In this document: positions 9,876-21,770 of the stretch, in pieces
Layout of the letters: each line of letters opens with the position of its first letter
How positions within the stretch are numbered: position 1 is the stretch's first letter
DNA from: Chrysomallon squamiferum
Taxonomy: Eukaryota; Mollusca; Gastropoda; Neomphalida; Peltospiridae
Direction of reading: 5' to 3'
Assembly: GCA_012295275.1 (NCBI GenBank)
Contig: CM022672.1
Coordinates: 19,409,394-19,473,393 of the forward strand
Length of the DNA: 64,000 nt
Translations under genes and position numbers: made by a program
Notes under the pieces: generated by a model
What the model was told of the DNA's origin: nothing
Seen by the model: the letters and a program-made list of their open reading frames with translations, nothing else
The model's database searches: none

Positions 9876-11163
9876 ATACAAATCTTTATCATTCTTGACC
9901 ATTTTTGAACTTTTGTGCTTAATTACATATTTTACTTTTTGAATAAATGATAATATTTATCATGTCAAAACTTTTTAAAATTTTGTAGCTGATACATAAT
10001 CCACTTTTTAAATAAAAGTATTTCCCCATTAAAGTTGAGAGTAAAGGTCTAGTGAGCATTCCTCTTGGAATCAGTAAATGTTGAAAGATAACAAAACATA
10101 AATATATTTAATTATTTTCATTCACTGCTTGGATTGTGATACAATGCACACATTTGCTCAGTTTTGAGGTTCTAATGTGAATAGTTTTATAATGTTTTAC
10201 AATTCATAATTTCCAGCAGGCAGTGGAGATATTAGAACTAATCTGCATATTTGATTAATTCCAAAAAAATTAAACATTTAAATTGTCATCCATTTCATAG
10301 AACCAGCAAATTCATTGGACCAGCAATTATAAATTTCAAGTCAAATAGGATTGTTTTACCTTAATATGATCACATAATATACAAATTCATTAAAATGGTA
10401 ACATAAACTAATACATACTTTCATTCACACGATCCGATAAATTAGGAATTCTTTCACATGATTTCCTCTTAGTAACTAACAATGATAAAAACATGTTGGT
10501 TTTTCACAAAACACTGTTAATTCTGTTCTCATAATATTTGTTAATTAAATATTAAATGCTGTATCAAATATCCAATTCACACAGAAAGGAATGAACACAA
10601 TGAATACAAAACAGTTATAAAAATGATATTAGAAAATAATAAACAATTTCATTTTTTCTGAACACTGTTCAGAACAACAAGGTCTTCTAAAGACAATTCG
10701 TATTTCTGTAGTTAAAAGAACAGATGAAATGACATACCACAGAGCAAAAATTGCATGTACTTCAATAACTTTATAATAAAGATCTTACACAACTCTATAT
10801 AAAAGGGATACACCTATACTCTGCCCTTTCTAATGTTTTGTTATCATACTGATTCCCTGATATCTATGCATTTCTTTGAGAAAAGCTAAAAGACACATTT
10901 CAGAGGCAATGCAACATGGTTCAATGACAAGCACTTTTTCAAACTTAAATTTATTCATTAATTCTCACTAACTCATCCAATTAAAGAAGTCTGTAATTCA
11001 GCATACCTTTTGTTATTCTGTTAAAACAATCAGGCAAGCCCTGGGGTATTTTGGAGCTAGTACTGAGATCTGGTGCCTGTGGTAATCTCTGAAAACACAT
11101 TTTATCACCCATCTTGTAATAAAGCAGTTGATATTCTTGATTCTGTGAAATGTTCTCATATCT
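9876..11163. other. Intergenic and probable 3'-UTR of the minus-strand TRIM
   Basis: AT-rich with no coding frame. A TTTATT at 10950-10955 (AATAAA on the minus strand) is a plausible poly(A) signal for the TRIM gene ending at 11164. Other candidates exist. Confidence 0.4.
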
Positions 11164-12819
11164 TTAACTTGTAAAATATTCAAGATGTACAGCAAAATAC
11201 AACCACAATAACAGTACTGCAATGAGCATAAAATATTCGACAAGAAGGTTTTTGCACATTTCTTTAATAGTTTCATCATCTGTATTTAGACATGGAGCAG
11301 TGTAGTTTTCTTCATTGTGCACATTTGTTTCCTCTACAAATCTGACTTCAGCTTTTGTCTGACCTTCTTCCTCTCTGATTGGAGTTCTGTGTTTTTTAAA
11401 GGCTTTAGGTTCATATATCTGTTTAACAGGACGTTTATCCAAACTTGACTCGCGCTCCAATTCACTGACCATCAGTGAAATCAAATCTGTGTTTTCATTT
11501 TCTCTGTTCACGGTTCTGCTCACTGCACTGTCTCCTCCTGTGACAGATTTGTTATTTTTGCTATTACCTGTTTCACACTGCACGTCAGTTGGTGCAGATA
11601 TCTTGTCTTTGTTACCCAGCTCTGTTTTCTTGGTCTCACTGACTGAGCTCTGGGTCAGTTTGTTACATCTGGAAGTTTTCACTGCCGGCGAATCAGAGGT
11701 ATCAGTTAAAGAGAAATAGTATTCAGGAGTTTTTAAATTCAGTTTAACTGATGTGTCTACACTGAGCTCTTGTAGTGATTTTTCTCCTTCCTCTATGGTA
11801 GCTAGACTTCCTTCCATGGTATCAGTCAGCAGAAGCAGATCCAGACTGCCAACTCTGGCAATAACATCATCGCAGAATGTTATCATGTCGGTTGCCGATG
11901 TCATCAGTGCCTGTACAACATCTGATGCATGATGGTATTTTTCCTTTTGTTTATCACAATAGCTGTTAATTTGCTTGACAATTTTTTCTCCTTCCTCTTT
12001 AATTTTTGAAATGAAACTGTTGACTTCGTCCAGCTTGCTGTTCTCAGAGAACTGGCGCTTGTGTTCCATGGATAATAATCTATTAGACTGTTGTTCTAAT
12101 GAATTTAAAAGCTTCCTGCTTTTATGGATAATTGTTATCAAGTCACTTTTTGCAGATTCTGCTGCAAAACTGACTGAAGTTGTGTCATGACCCATGTGGT
12201 TCGCAGTCATACACTGAACACACACCAAACTTTTGCAGGATTTACAATAAATCATCAATTCTTCTTTGTGCTCAGCACAGCATTTTCGCTTGGCTAAAAT
12301 GTCCATGTCGTATTTGCCTTTAGCTAAATCTTTGCGCAAAACTACTCTGTGATTGCTTGTTACACTTGAAGAAAGATGTTGTTTGGAACACGTTTTGCAG
12401 AGAAAATCTAAACAATCTAAACACTGACTTAAAGAATTGACTCTCTTCCCATTTAACAAGCAGACAGAACAGAATTTCTGAACTGAAGCAGAAGGAAACA
12501 TTTCGCCGAGTCTAGCAAAGAAAAGGTTTTTGTGAAGGCCATCAACTCCTCTTTCTGGAAGAGATGAGGGCATTTTACACTCCGGACACTTAATTGTGTT
12601 GTCAGTGATGTTTTCTTTGGCAAGCTGAATGAGACAAGCTTTACAGTATGTGTGAAGACAAGAAAGCATCCTTGGATCTTTGTGAACATTCTTACAAAAG
12701 TCACATCGAGGTAATGTGTTGGAGAGTACATCAAAAACTCCAGACCTCTTTTCCATCTTGTTAAAATGGTACTTGTAAACATTTGCCTGTATTTCGCTAT
12801 ATTCCAATAATTCTGACAT
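11164..12819 (-). CDS. TRIM protein with a C-terminal membrane anchor
   Basis: An intact single-exon frame of 551 residues counted from its ATG at 12819. Numbering from two codons upstream, the RING has C41, C44, C56, H58, C61, C64, C80 and C83. B-box 1 covers 119-159 (C119, C122, C135, C138, C143, C146, H150, H159). B-box 2 covers 183-213 (C183, H186, C194, C197, C202, C205, H210, H213). A coiled coil runs about 215-330, then a Ser/Lys-rich linker. The last 22 residues contain a strongly hydrophobic helix (YFMLIAVLLLWLYFAVHL) just before the stop, so the protein is predicted to be tail-anchored, with its RING in the cytosol. Vertebrate TRIM13 and TRIM59 are membrane-anchored in a comparable way. 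It shares the IYEPKAF linker motif with the plus-strand TRIM and is probably its paralogue. It probably acts as an E3 ubiquitin ligase; the substrate is unknown. Confidence 0.9.
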   Translation of the reverse strand: MSELLEYSEIQANVYKYHFNKMEKRSGVFDVLSNTLPRCDFCKNVHKDPRMLSCLHTYCKACLIQLAKENITDNTIKCPECKMPSSLPERGVDGLHKNLFFARLGEMFPSASVQKFCSVCLLNGKRVNSLSQCLDCLDFLCKTCSKQHLSSSVTSNHRVVLRKDLAKGKYDMDILAKRKCCAEHKEELMIYCKSCKSLVCVQCMTANHMGHDTTSVSFAAESAKSDLITIIHKSRKLLNSLEQQSNRLLSMEHKRQFSENSKLDEVNSFISKIKEEGEKIVKQINSYCDKQKEKYHHASDVVQALMTSATDMITFCDDVIARVGSLDLLLLTDTMEGSLATIEEGEKSLQELSVDTSVKLNLKTPEYYFSLTDTSDSPAVKTSRCNKLTQSSVSETKKTELGNKDKISAPTDVQCETGNSKNNKSVTGGDSAVSRTVNRENENTDLISLMVSELERESSLDKRPVKQIYEPKAFKKHRTPIREEEGQTKAEVRFVEETNVHNEENYTAPCLNTDDETIKEMCKNLLVEYFMLIAVLLLWLYFAVHLEYFTS

Positions 12820-12826
12820 CTGCAAT
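12820..12826 (-). promoter_or_regulatory. Probable 3' splice site before the second TRIM start codon
   Basis: On the minus strand ttaattgcag ends immediately before the ATG at 12819. The ATG context is otherwise weak. This suggests a 5'-UTR intron whose acceptor abuts the start codon, as in the plus-strand TRIM gene. Confidence 0.5.
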
Positions 12827-15559
12827 TAACAATATATTTCTTTACCATTATTTATTATTACTCTGCCTTAAATCAAATATATATATATATATATTTTGGT
12901 GTTTTTTTTGTTTTTTTTGTAAAGATATCCAAACAAAATAAATACAAAAACTGAAGTGATAATACGTATGAACTGTGTTTCTATCTACACCTATTTTATT
13001 TATTTTTAAAATCTTAAACCTTCAAGATGTGGTTCAAAAATTAAAATATGAATAAATAAAATTTAAGAAAATATAACACATTTGGCTTGACACATTTACC
13101 AGTTTTGTGTACTTTTATTATATTAAATTGTACCATTTGCTTATCATTATTTACTTATTTATTTATTATTTATTTATTCATTTATTTATTCCATTTAACT
13201 TAATGAAGTTGTTTCTGAAAAATACTTGTATTTTTATTTATAAATGTTTAAAAACGAAAAATATACTTCCCAGTATTTTTCATTTAGATAAAATAACATT
13301 TTTAAAATAACAAATGCTCAAATTTTGCCCTCTGCATTTTTACATGCCATATAAAACTGTTTTTACTCTGTAATATTATATATATACATGTGTATATGGT
13401 TTGTACTTACTTCTGGGACACCCTGTATAATCATAGCACAAATCAGACTCATAAACAAAAATGATGAAAAAGATTTTTTTTTTTTTATTTTTTTTTTTTA
13501 AATAATTTAAAAAAGAGAAGGAATTTGCATACCTTCCAACAAGCAAATATAAGCTGCTACTTTTATAACTGAAATGATAAATCTGGTTAATTTGACACAT
13601 GGAAGGAAACATATTTTAATTATTCTGATATCAAAAGAACAGTTCAAAGCCAAAAAAAAAAAAAAAAAAAAAAAAAAAACTTTTTATTTGAATTTACAAA
13701 CCTTGCTTTACAGATTACCAAGATGAAATTTATACAAATAATTTAGTTTTAAATATATAAATGATTATGCTCGCTATGAGAGAATCATTCATATTCATGT
13801 AGATGAAACAGTTTACCAACCTACTGTTTCATGTAATACAGTACCTACAATGTATGGACACTTTTTCAAGTCCTGACCGTTTTTTTCAAAAGAATAGTCA
13901 ATTGGATCAGCAGACCTACTGAACATGGACACTTTTGCTTGTCCCCTCATGTGACCTACCAGATACTAGATAGGTACCACTGTATTACATAATTAAGTTA
14001 CTGAATCCAATAAAAAAAATAATAATAATAAAAAAATACTACTACTACTACTATTTCTTCTTCTTCTTCTTCTTCTTATTATTATTATTATTTATATACA
14101 TTATAGTTTAATTATCTTTTCTATGATCAAGTAAATCACTAAATGCATTCGAATTCATATATACGATATCTCGTAACCTGTTTATTTCGTTCTTCCGCGG
14201 AAGTTACGGTAAGGAACATGATCATGCATGTTATTATTATTATTAATATATAATAAACTTATAAAGTCTGTTCATCTTTTTTCTAACGAATTAAAAAACA
14301 ACAACTGAGATTTTATGTCTAGTGTGATGTGTTCAAAAATAAATTTTAAGCGGAAAGACTTTTCTCATGACGAGATTTAAAAAAAAGAAAAAAAAAAGAA
14401 AAAAAAGCTATGAAGAGTTTGCGGCCCTTTCGTTTAATCGTAACCTATTTCTTTCATGAAACATATTGGAATATTGAATTTCATGTAACATATATTTAGC
14501 ATATAGCTTCATATAATAGTCTACTCACCTAGTTTCTAAGAGTAAATCTTACTAAGACGACTTAATTATAAGTGACACCCAATAATTTAACCATAAATAT
14601 AAAGCCAAAGGGCTTAAATTTATCAACGATACAAATTAATGGGAAGCGTAGTTGTCGATCAGTCCAAATATGAAATTAGGGGCATGGTTAGCCAAGAAAA
14701 CCTTCCGCAGTGGGTTACGTCAAAAACTATTCTATACCCAAAATAAGCAGAGACAGACAACCCCAAACACGACTAACATTTATTTTAAAGAAATATTTTA
14801 AATCACTAAAACACGCACTATAGGAAGAATATATGGAGGCATCACCCCTTTTTAATAATGTTTCTAGTTAAATGTGTCTAACAACAAAAGTCCTATTAAA
14901 CAAACAAACGAACGGCTGAATATTAATTATTATTATTTATTAGGTGTAGGAATAGTTAGGGGCCGATTACGCTTTAGGTAAAACAATATGTAAACGTTTA
15001 TAATTTAGAATTATACATTTTATAATTTCTTGGCATTGCTATCTCTTTGTCACTGCCTCAGCAAACCAAATCCTAAAGATGGCATTCAGTTCAGCTTGAA
15101 TATCATTCATCTGTCATATGTATGTATATATATATATATATTATTAATTGATTTATTCCTGGGAAATTCCTCATAATAATAATAAAAGAAGTGGTATTAG
15201 TACTAACAGTTTCTGTATTAGCAACAGACACATAGTATTAGGTGGGGTAGGGTTTAGTGACATGGAGGCTGTTGCTTCTACTGGAAGCATGAAAAGGGCT
15301 ATCAGTTTTGGAAGACAGGGAGGGGAGGTGCAGTTTGTAGGAAAAATGGATGGTAGATAAGGGTTCACAGTGTAGGGTGGCACTTTAGGTGGTATCCTCC
15401 CAAAAGGTAGGTATAATATGGTCAATAGTCATACAATCTGGAAAACAGTCAAGCAGGAAGTAAGCTGGGCACCCCAGTTTGGGGAATAATCAACTAGTTT
15501 TGGCAGTGGGCAGCATGCATTCACGGTTACTCCAATTATGTGGAGATGTTGCTCTTAAA
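12827..15559. other. Intergenic region between the second TRIM gene and the MULE remnant
   Basis: It holds an (AT)n tract near 12880, a 28-base A-run at 13652-13679, a (CTA)n(TTC)n(TTA)n compound microsatellite at 14038-14091 and an (AT)n tract near 15121. At 13412-13431 the sequence tctgggacaccctgtata looks like the end of a known invertebrate transposon type. No gene is supported. The open frames at 15148-15425 on both strands are not convincing. Confidence 0.45.
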
Positions 15560-15850
15560 TGGGAGAAGGTGTTTGAAGGAGACATGTTTTGATAGTGGAT
15601 CCTCAGGGCTGCCAAACTAGCTCTACTACCACAAGACAAAATTAAAGACGACTGGATTGAAACCATGGACTCGACACCAAATGTTCATCGTGCCCAAGAG
15701 TTCAATGACTACAACATCATCAACTGGATTGATGATGATACTTGCTTTCCCCTGCCGCTCTGAAACCACCATAAGACCAATTGGCCACGCACCAACAACA
15801 ATCTGCATCAGTTGCAGCAGAGAGTCAAGGCGACCCATCAGTTCTTAGAT
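15560..15850 (+). pseudogene. Fragment of a second MULE-type transposase
   Basis: One frame reads RAAKLALLPQDKIKDDW, then a segment with ETMDSTP, EFNDY and INWIDDD, then FPLPL, a stop in place of the expected Trp, and NHHKTNWPRTNN. This order (acidic helix after the catalytic core, then FP-x-x-WN and the P-R-T-N-N block) is typical of the C-terminal half of MULE/FLYWCH-type transposases. Two stops upstream and one inside show decay. It differs from the remnant at 9.1-9.9 kb, so two MULE subfamilies are represented. The fragment is cut at its right end by the hAT element. Confidence 0.7.
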
Positions 15851-15859
15851 GCTGTAGGC

Positions 15860-16151
15860 CACTGATTTTCAACCTTTTTCATAACGCAACCCCATATGAA
15901 CAACTCAGTATGACAGATGACCCCCTTTAAAAATGTTGGTTCAATAATATCTAGGGTTACCATGTTTTTATCAACCAAAGACAGTACAAAAAGAATCTAT
16001 ATTCACTGTGACGGGTCCGAAACCTATCTACACATTTTTATTTATTCCTCCTTCCAAGTCAAGTTGAAAAAAGCTAAAACATACCCTTGCTCAAGAACAA
16101 TCTCGCAATCCCCAGAAAAATGGCTGGCAACCCCCAGGTTGAAAACCTATG
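15860..16151. mobile_element. Non-autonomous hAT element with 8-bp target-site duplication
   Basis: The left end is cactgattttcaacc (15860-15874). The right end, reverse-complemented, is cataggttttcaacc (16151-16137). Both are hAT-like (CA at the very end, then a TTTTCAACC block). The flanks carry a perfect 8-bp duplication, ctgtaggc, at 15852-15859 and 16152-16159. At 292 bp with no transposase frame it is a MITE. It is inserted at the edge of the MULE fragment, so it is younger than that element. Confidence 0.85.
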
Positions 16152-16159
16152 CTGTAGGC

Positions 16160-19100
16160 TATCTACTGAAACTTAAGTGATCAAGTATCTGGATAAAATA
16201 AAGTGTATAAATAATTATAAACTTTTCTTTCATTTATTTATTGCTGGTAGTCAGTCGTACAATGTACAACAATGTGGGATCATACCATTTTTTATCTGGG
16301 TAATGGGCAGATGATTAAGTGTGCACCAAACCTTTTTATTTTATTTATTTATCCTAGGGCAGATCCAACTTTTCTGATGAGTGCAGCCCATGACAAAAAG
16401 AGCACCATAACATTATGAAACAGCACTATTGAAAAATTACACACAGTTCACACGGACCATAATAGTACTACAACAGGAACCCTGGCAGATATATTCTATG
16501 GTGTTCTATACAATGATAGACATTTTAAAACACCCCCAAATTCCTAAATAAAACTTCTCAGATTTGAAGGGGGGTATGGGTGTCCCAGTTATCATCAAGT
16601 TGGAACAGATTTGTAATCATTCTAATTCCTAAATATTAAATAAAATAAAACTAATAATAATAAAAGGTGAATTTGTATTCTGTAGAAAACGAAAATATTT
16701 AAGATGCAAAAATTTGATGATTCAGCATGAAAACTGGGAAATACCAATTGCTAAACATCAATTTTTGAAAAAAAAATTATTGTTTAAACTAACAAATTAA
16801 AAACACCAAGTTTGACTAGTTTCCTAGAGGTCAGATTTGAAACAGACTCCAGTCTACCACAGTGGACGTCTCACGTCTTGTCATGTAATTTTTCTCTATA
16901 CTTAGAGTTCATAAATAATTCCTCTGTATCTATATATGTATGTTTGTTTTTGTTTTATATGTGCGTGACATGTTTCAGTGTATGAATGAATACGAAATTG
17001 CTAATATAGAAATCTGAACATAAAGATAAAATAAAAATAACAGACAAAGAATAAATTCATTCATTTATTAATGTCAGGATTTCTCTTTCAATGAAAACTC
17101 CTGTGTAACAGCTATGCATTTACAGAAATAAACCAGTCTAATGTATTTCAGACATTTAGTGTGAAACAACACTATGACCTAATTCTGCATGCAAAAAAAA
17201 AAAAACCCCAAAAAACTAAATTTAAAAAAAAACAAAACCCCCCAAAAACAATTAAAAAAATAAAAATAAAATAAAATAAAATAAATATTTAAAAGAAAGC
17301 TCTTCTAAGTTAACACATTCCAAAACACTGATAGTAACACCTTCAGATGAAAAGCTTTCACTGTTTATATAATCTGTGTATAAATGTAAGTTAATATAAA
17401 TGTATAGCACTGAAAAAAGACAATCCACTTGTCTGCTATCCTTAAATTTCAAGAACATTTTTTTTTTTTAATTTATATAATATTTTATACTTTTAAATAA
17501 ATTTTCTTTTAAAAATAATCCTTTGCAGAAATGGCACATTAATACTGTTAACCATCGATTATTTTAAGCACATCTGCCAACATACACATACGAATGACAT
17601 TGTTGTCAAGATCTGATGGGGTTATGTTGATTTGATTTATTAGGTTTCAAAATTCTGAGCTGTTTTAACAAACGTCGTGATAGACAAGTTTGCTGAAAGG
17701 GAATTTAGAGCTAAGAATAATAATGAATACAATGAATTAAAACAGATAATGCACTTAAAAATACAGATTAGTGAAATGATCAATAACTTTCTCCTCATGG
17801 GAAGTCAGTGAATTATTTCTCACATAACAGTCAGTCCAGAACTGAGAGAAGTTAAATGTAGTTTATCAGTATTAGTAAATTATTTCTGTCCCCAAATCTA
17901 TCTTATTAATTCTGGTTAGTTTATTAAAATGTCCTAAATTGTGCAGAAATATACAGATTATACACCACTGGTATTAGAGTTTCATTTATTTTTTATTCAG
18001 GTTTGACAAATATTAAACTATTGAACTATTACAAAATACAAAAAGCAAATATTCCAAAAGGGACATAACTCTCCCAGTACTGAACTGGAAGACTAAATAC
18101 ACTGCCAAACTTAACAAAAACTATGTGAATCTTGATTAAAGTCCAAAGTCATTCAGAGAAGACATTTAATAAGAAAAAAAATTATATCATGTAATTAATA
18201 CAAAGTTATCCTAATTACATCCAGTGTTTTAAAAATAACAATACTTTCCAATCTATTTTGCCTGGGATTTTCAATTCTTTTTAATTTTTAATTGTTTTTG
18301 TTACAATAAAAAAAAAACAAAAAAAAAAACATCTTATAATGATTTCACCACAGTGCAGACCCCCACCCCCAGTATATTCTGAAAGTGTTGTAAAACAGAA
18401 TGAAAATATATAAGTGCAATAACGACTTCAGAAAGACATTATCTAAAAAGTGACAAAACATACAGTAACAATGTGCTGAATATGTACAAATTATATATTA
18501 TAAAACAAGTTATTATGAAGCATTGTTAACATATAATATATATTACACAGTAACAAAACTATGGATTACAAACATTATATTACACTATTAATTTTTATTA
18601 TTTTTTTTTTGTTGTAAAAATAAACTATAACAATTAAGTAATCTGGAGGGATTGAGCCACACATTTACATGAGATTCAGTTTATGTGATTTATTTCACTG
18701 AAGTATGAGTATTTTTAAAAATTTTATTCTTATTTTTATTTTCTAAAAATTAAATATATATATATATATATATAAATGTTTTTACAAAAAAAAAAAAAAA
18801 AAGGAAACCCAAATCATTTTAAAAAAAATGGTTTATAGTAATCCCATAATAATTCATACAATAATTTTTTTGGTTCAAGGAAATAAACTTTATAATGATT
18901 TTTTTTTTTACAAACTTGCAATAGTTAAGAGCATGAACAAGATGGTTTTAATATGTTTAGCTTGAAATTTTGGTTACAAGTTTTATATATATAATTTTGA
19001 TTGTAAACTGTCCGTAAAGAAACTTCATAAGAAAGAAAAATCAAATAACTGAACATTAATAAAGTCTTAATATGTTTACAAAACAAGTGATTTATCTTCT

Positions 19101-20849
19101 TACAAAAATATATTAATATATTAAAATTTTCATGGGCTAGTATACCACCTTACTGGAGTAAAACAGTTTTATAAAAAGAAGAAAAAGCTAAAACAAAAAA
19201 GAAAGACCAACAATATAAAAACTGCAATTAATTAACAATTAAAATGTACTGCTTTATTATATTTAAAAATTTATTCCAGTTTTATTTGGTTTAAAAAAAA
19301 AAAAACACAAATTAAAATTATTTGTATTGCAGTTTGGATGCTAAAAAAAAATGACCAAAAATAAAATGATACGTTTGTAAAAGTAGACATTTCATCAAAT
19401 ACAGTTGATGGTAAATGAAAATGCCCATTTGTTGTAACACTAAAAAAATAACCTATCTGGAAAAGACAGCTGCAATCATTTTCATTTAATGTGATCTTAC
19501 TGATGGACGAAAGCAGTATTTTACGAAATCAGATCACTCAACACTTTAAATGTTGATGAAAATGAAGTTGCAAACTGACTATTTTTTGATGACTACTCTG
19601 ATCATCTGATAGTCAGAAAGATGCAAGTGCATAAGAATAAATAAAACAAAACAAAACAGAATAATAATAATAATAATATCAGTAATTCAGATGAGAGAAA
19701 TTCTTAAACTTAAATCTGTTTGAGACTTCTGTACAATTTCTTTTTTTGTTTGTTGTTAATCATTTGAATGAGAAAGATGTAAATGCATAAGAATATAATT
19801 TAAAAAACCCAAAACATGTTGATGAAGGAAGTTCTTTTCTTCATCAGTTAAATCCATAAAAGGTACTCAACATAAAAAAAGCTATGTTGGGGGCTTTATT
19901 ATGATTTTTACTTCTTTTTTTTTCTTCAACATAATGCAACTCAGGTAAAAGATTGTGAATGGATTTGGTCTGGCTCTTACATTTAGTTTGTCTTTGTGGT
20001 GAATTTCATTAGTGCAGAATCATCCTCATTTATAATAAATGTAAAAACAGAATAACGTGTTTTTAGAATACATGTAGTTAATCAATGTCACCTAATTGTG
20101 ACATATTAAGATAACAAATGGGAAAATGTTTTTATTATGCTCAACAAAAATGAATGCATAATAGCAAAGCGTTTTATCACAAATAATAAAAACAGTGTGA
20201 ACTGATAATAAAATACCTGATCTGTCACTGTTGTAAGTAGGCAGAAAACATATTCTACAAAAAAGTGTATAAGAAGATCATACATTTTAACTCGCTGACA
20301 AACAAAATTTCTTGGCTTTCATTTTTGTTTTGATCTTAATTTCTTTTGATCTTTGTACTAAAGGTAAGTTTATGAGGTATGCTAAACTTTAAAAAAATAA
20401 AATAAAATGCAACAAAACAAAACCAACAACAATGACCAATAAAAAGCCACAGGGAAACACAACCTTTCTTCAAAGAATTTTAACAAAATGGGGACAAAAA
20501 CATAATGGTTAACAAAATATACAATACATCAAATGAACTAGTAACTTTAAAACAGCAACACACAAACATAAATTCATCCTTCCCAATGATAAGATATAAA
20601 TTTTAATTTGTATCACCGATATTATCTAACAATGTTATCTAAATTGGTCATTAAATGTTCATAAGTCTAAGACAGAATCACTTTTAGAAAAGTTTTTTTT
20701 GTATCTGAATAAAAAAAAACAAGAGCATGAGAACCAAGAGAAATGAATAAAACAAAGCAAGTTGAGCACAGTTTTCACATGCTGAACAGGCAGAGATGAA
20801 TTGAGACAAGGTTAAAGAAAATGCAGGTTGAGCCCACTCTTGTTGAACA
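16160..20849 (-). other. Probable 3'-UTR and downstream flank of the NOS1AP gene
   Basis: No coding frame appears in these 4.7 kb on either strand. The part nearest 20850 is free of long tandem repeats and rich in A/T runs, as expected for a long 3' untranslated region. Several TTTATT words (minus-strand AATAAA), for example near 17065, 19250, 19894 and 20131, could be poly(A) signals, so the transcript end cannot be fixed. There are A-runs at about 17193-17205 and 18787-18803 and an (AT)n tract near 18755. Confidence 0.45.
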
Positions 20850-21770
20850 TTAACTGCTTAGTGCCTCAAACTCTTCAATGGTCATAGCTTCGAGTCGCTG
20901 AGGTCGTGGCTGGGAAGAAGGCGTGTTGGATTCTTCAGAATTGTCACTGGCATCGTCTGAAGTGTAACTCATCCTCGTCTGCCACTTGCTGTTCACAGAG
21001 TACTCTTTACTCGAACCTCCACTGCTCAGATCGTTGACGTACATACCGAGTTTCTGCCTCATCGAGGAGGAGTCTCTGTTGTTGTCACTGTAATGAGAAC
21101 TGTCCATCATGACCATTTTCTGAGCCGGCATGATGTTACTGTGGGACGAGTAGCTGTCACTGAAAACTGTGCTCGTTCTAGCAACAGATTTCTGCCCTCC
21201 TGTTCCAGTACCGCTACTGGCGTATGTGGAGTAGTAGTCACTGTCTGAGAGTATGTTTATCAGAGAATCTCGGTCCTGGGAGCTGTTTCCATTAGTAACT
21301 CTTTGAGTTCTCCGAAACTTGGGTGGTGGATCAATTTTTGGTGTGGGTGTAGTATTTGCATTAAGGTTTATTTTTAAATCGAGGCGGTTTCCACTGGCAT
21401 CTTGTGGTGGGCATGGTGTGATGATGCTAACTTTGTCATCGTTAAGTTTTTTGCCATTAAAATCGTCACCACTGGCACTATTGTACGAATGTCTAAATGG
21501 ATTTCCATTGCACGTTGCACTCGATGCGACGGTAGTTCCATAGGAATTGCACCAGCCGTTGCTCTCAGACTGGGTGAGGTTGTAGGACAAGCTGTCAGAT
21601 GACATTTCTCTGTGTCCGCTGTCTGGAGATTCGGTGTCCAGACTGGCCTTAGTGTTCTCAAACATAGCATTATCAGAGAGTGTTTGCAAGTACGAGCTGT
21701 CAACTTCTCGAAACTCTGGAAGGTAGACAGGTCCGGGTCGAGGTGTGGAAGGGTCAGGAAGAACAGGGAC
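20850..21770 (-). CDS. NOS1AP exon i: serine-rich C-terminal tail and stop
   Basis: 306 codons plus TAA at 20852-20850, acceptor ttacag. It begins [20 protein letters not shown], like the vertebrate segment after the coiled coil (LPVLCDPTTPKPEDL). A long Ser/Asn/Thr-rich tail with little order follows and ends [13 protein letters not shown]. The EEF near the end has the E-x-F form described for internal nNOS-PDZ contacts in mammalian NOS1AP, but a class-type hydrophobic C-terminus is missing. Confidence 0.93.
   Translation of the reverse strand, partial: VPVLPDPSTPRPGPVYLPEFREVDSSYLQTLSDNAMFENTKASLDTESPDSGHREMSSDSLSYNLTQSESNGWCNSYGTTVASSATCNGNPFRHSYNSASGDDFNGKKLNDDKVSIITPCPPQDASGNRLDLKINLNANTTPTPKIDPPPKFRRTQRVTNGNSSQDRDSLINILSDSDYYSTYASSGTGTGGQKSVARTSTVFSDSYSSHSNIMPAQKMVMMDSSHYSDNNRDSSSMRQKLGMYVNDLSSGGSSKEYSVNSKWQTRMSYTSDDASDNSEESNTPSSQPRPQRLEAMTIEEFEALSS

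Noticed and set aside
21319-21602. Plus-strand frames opposite the last NOS1AP exon
   Set aside because: Shadows of the minus-strand coding exon.
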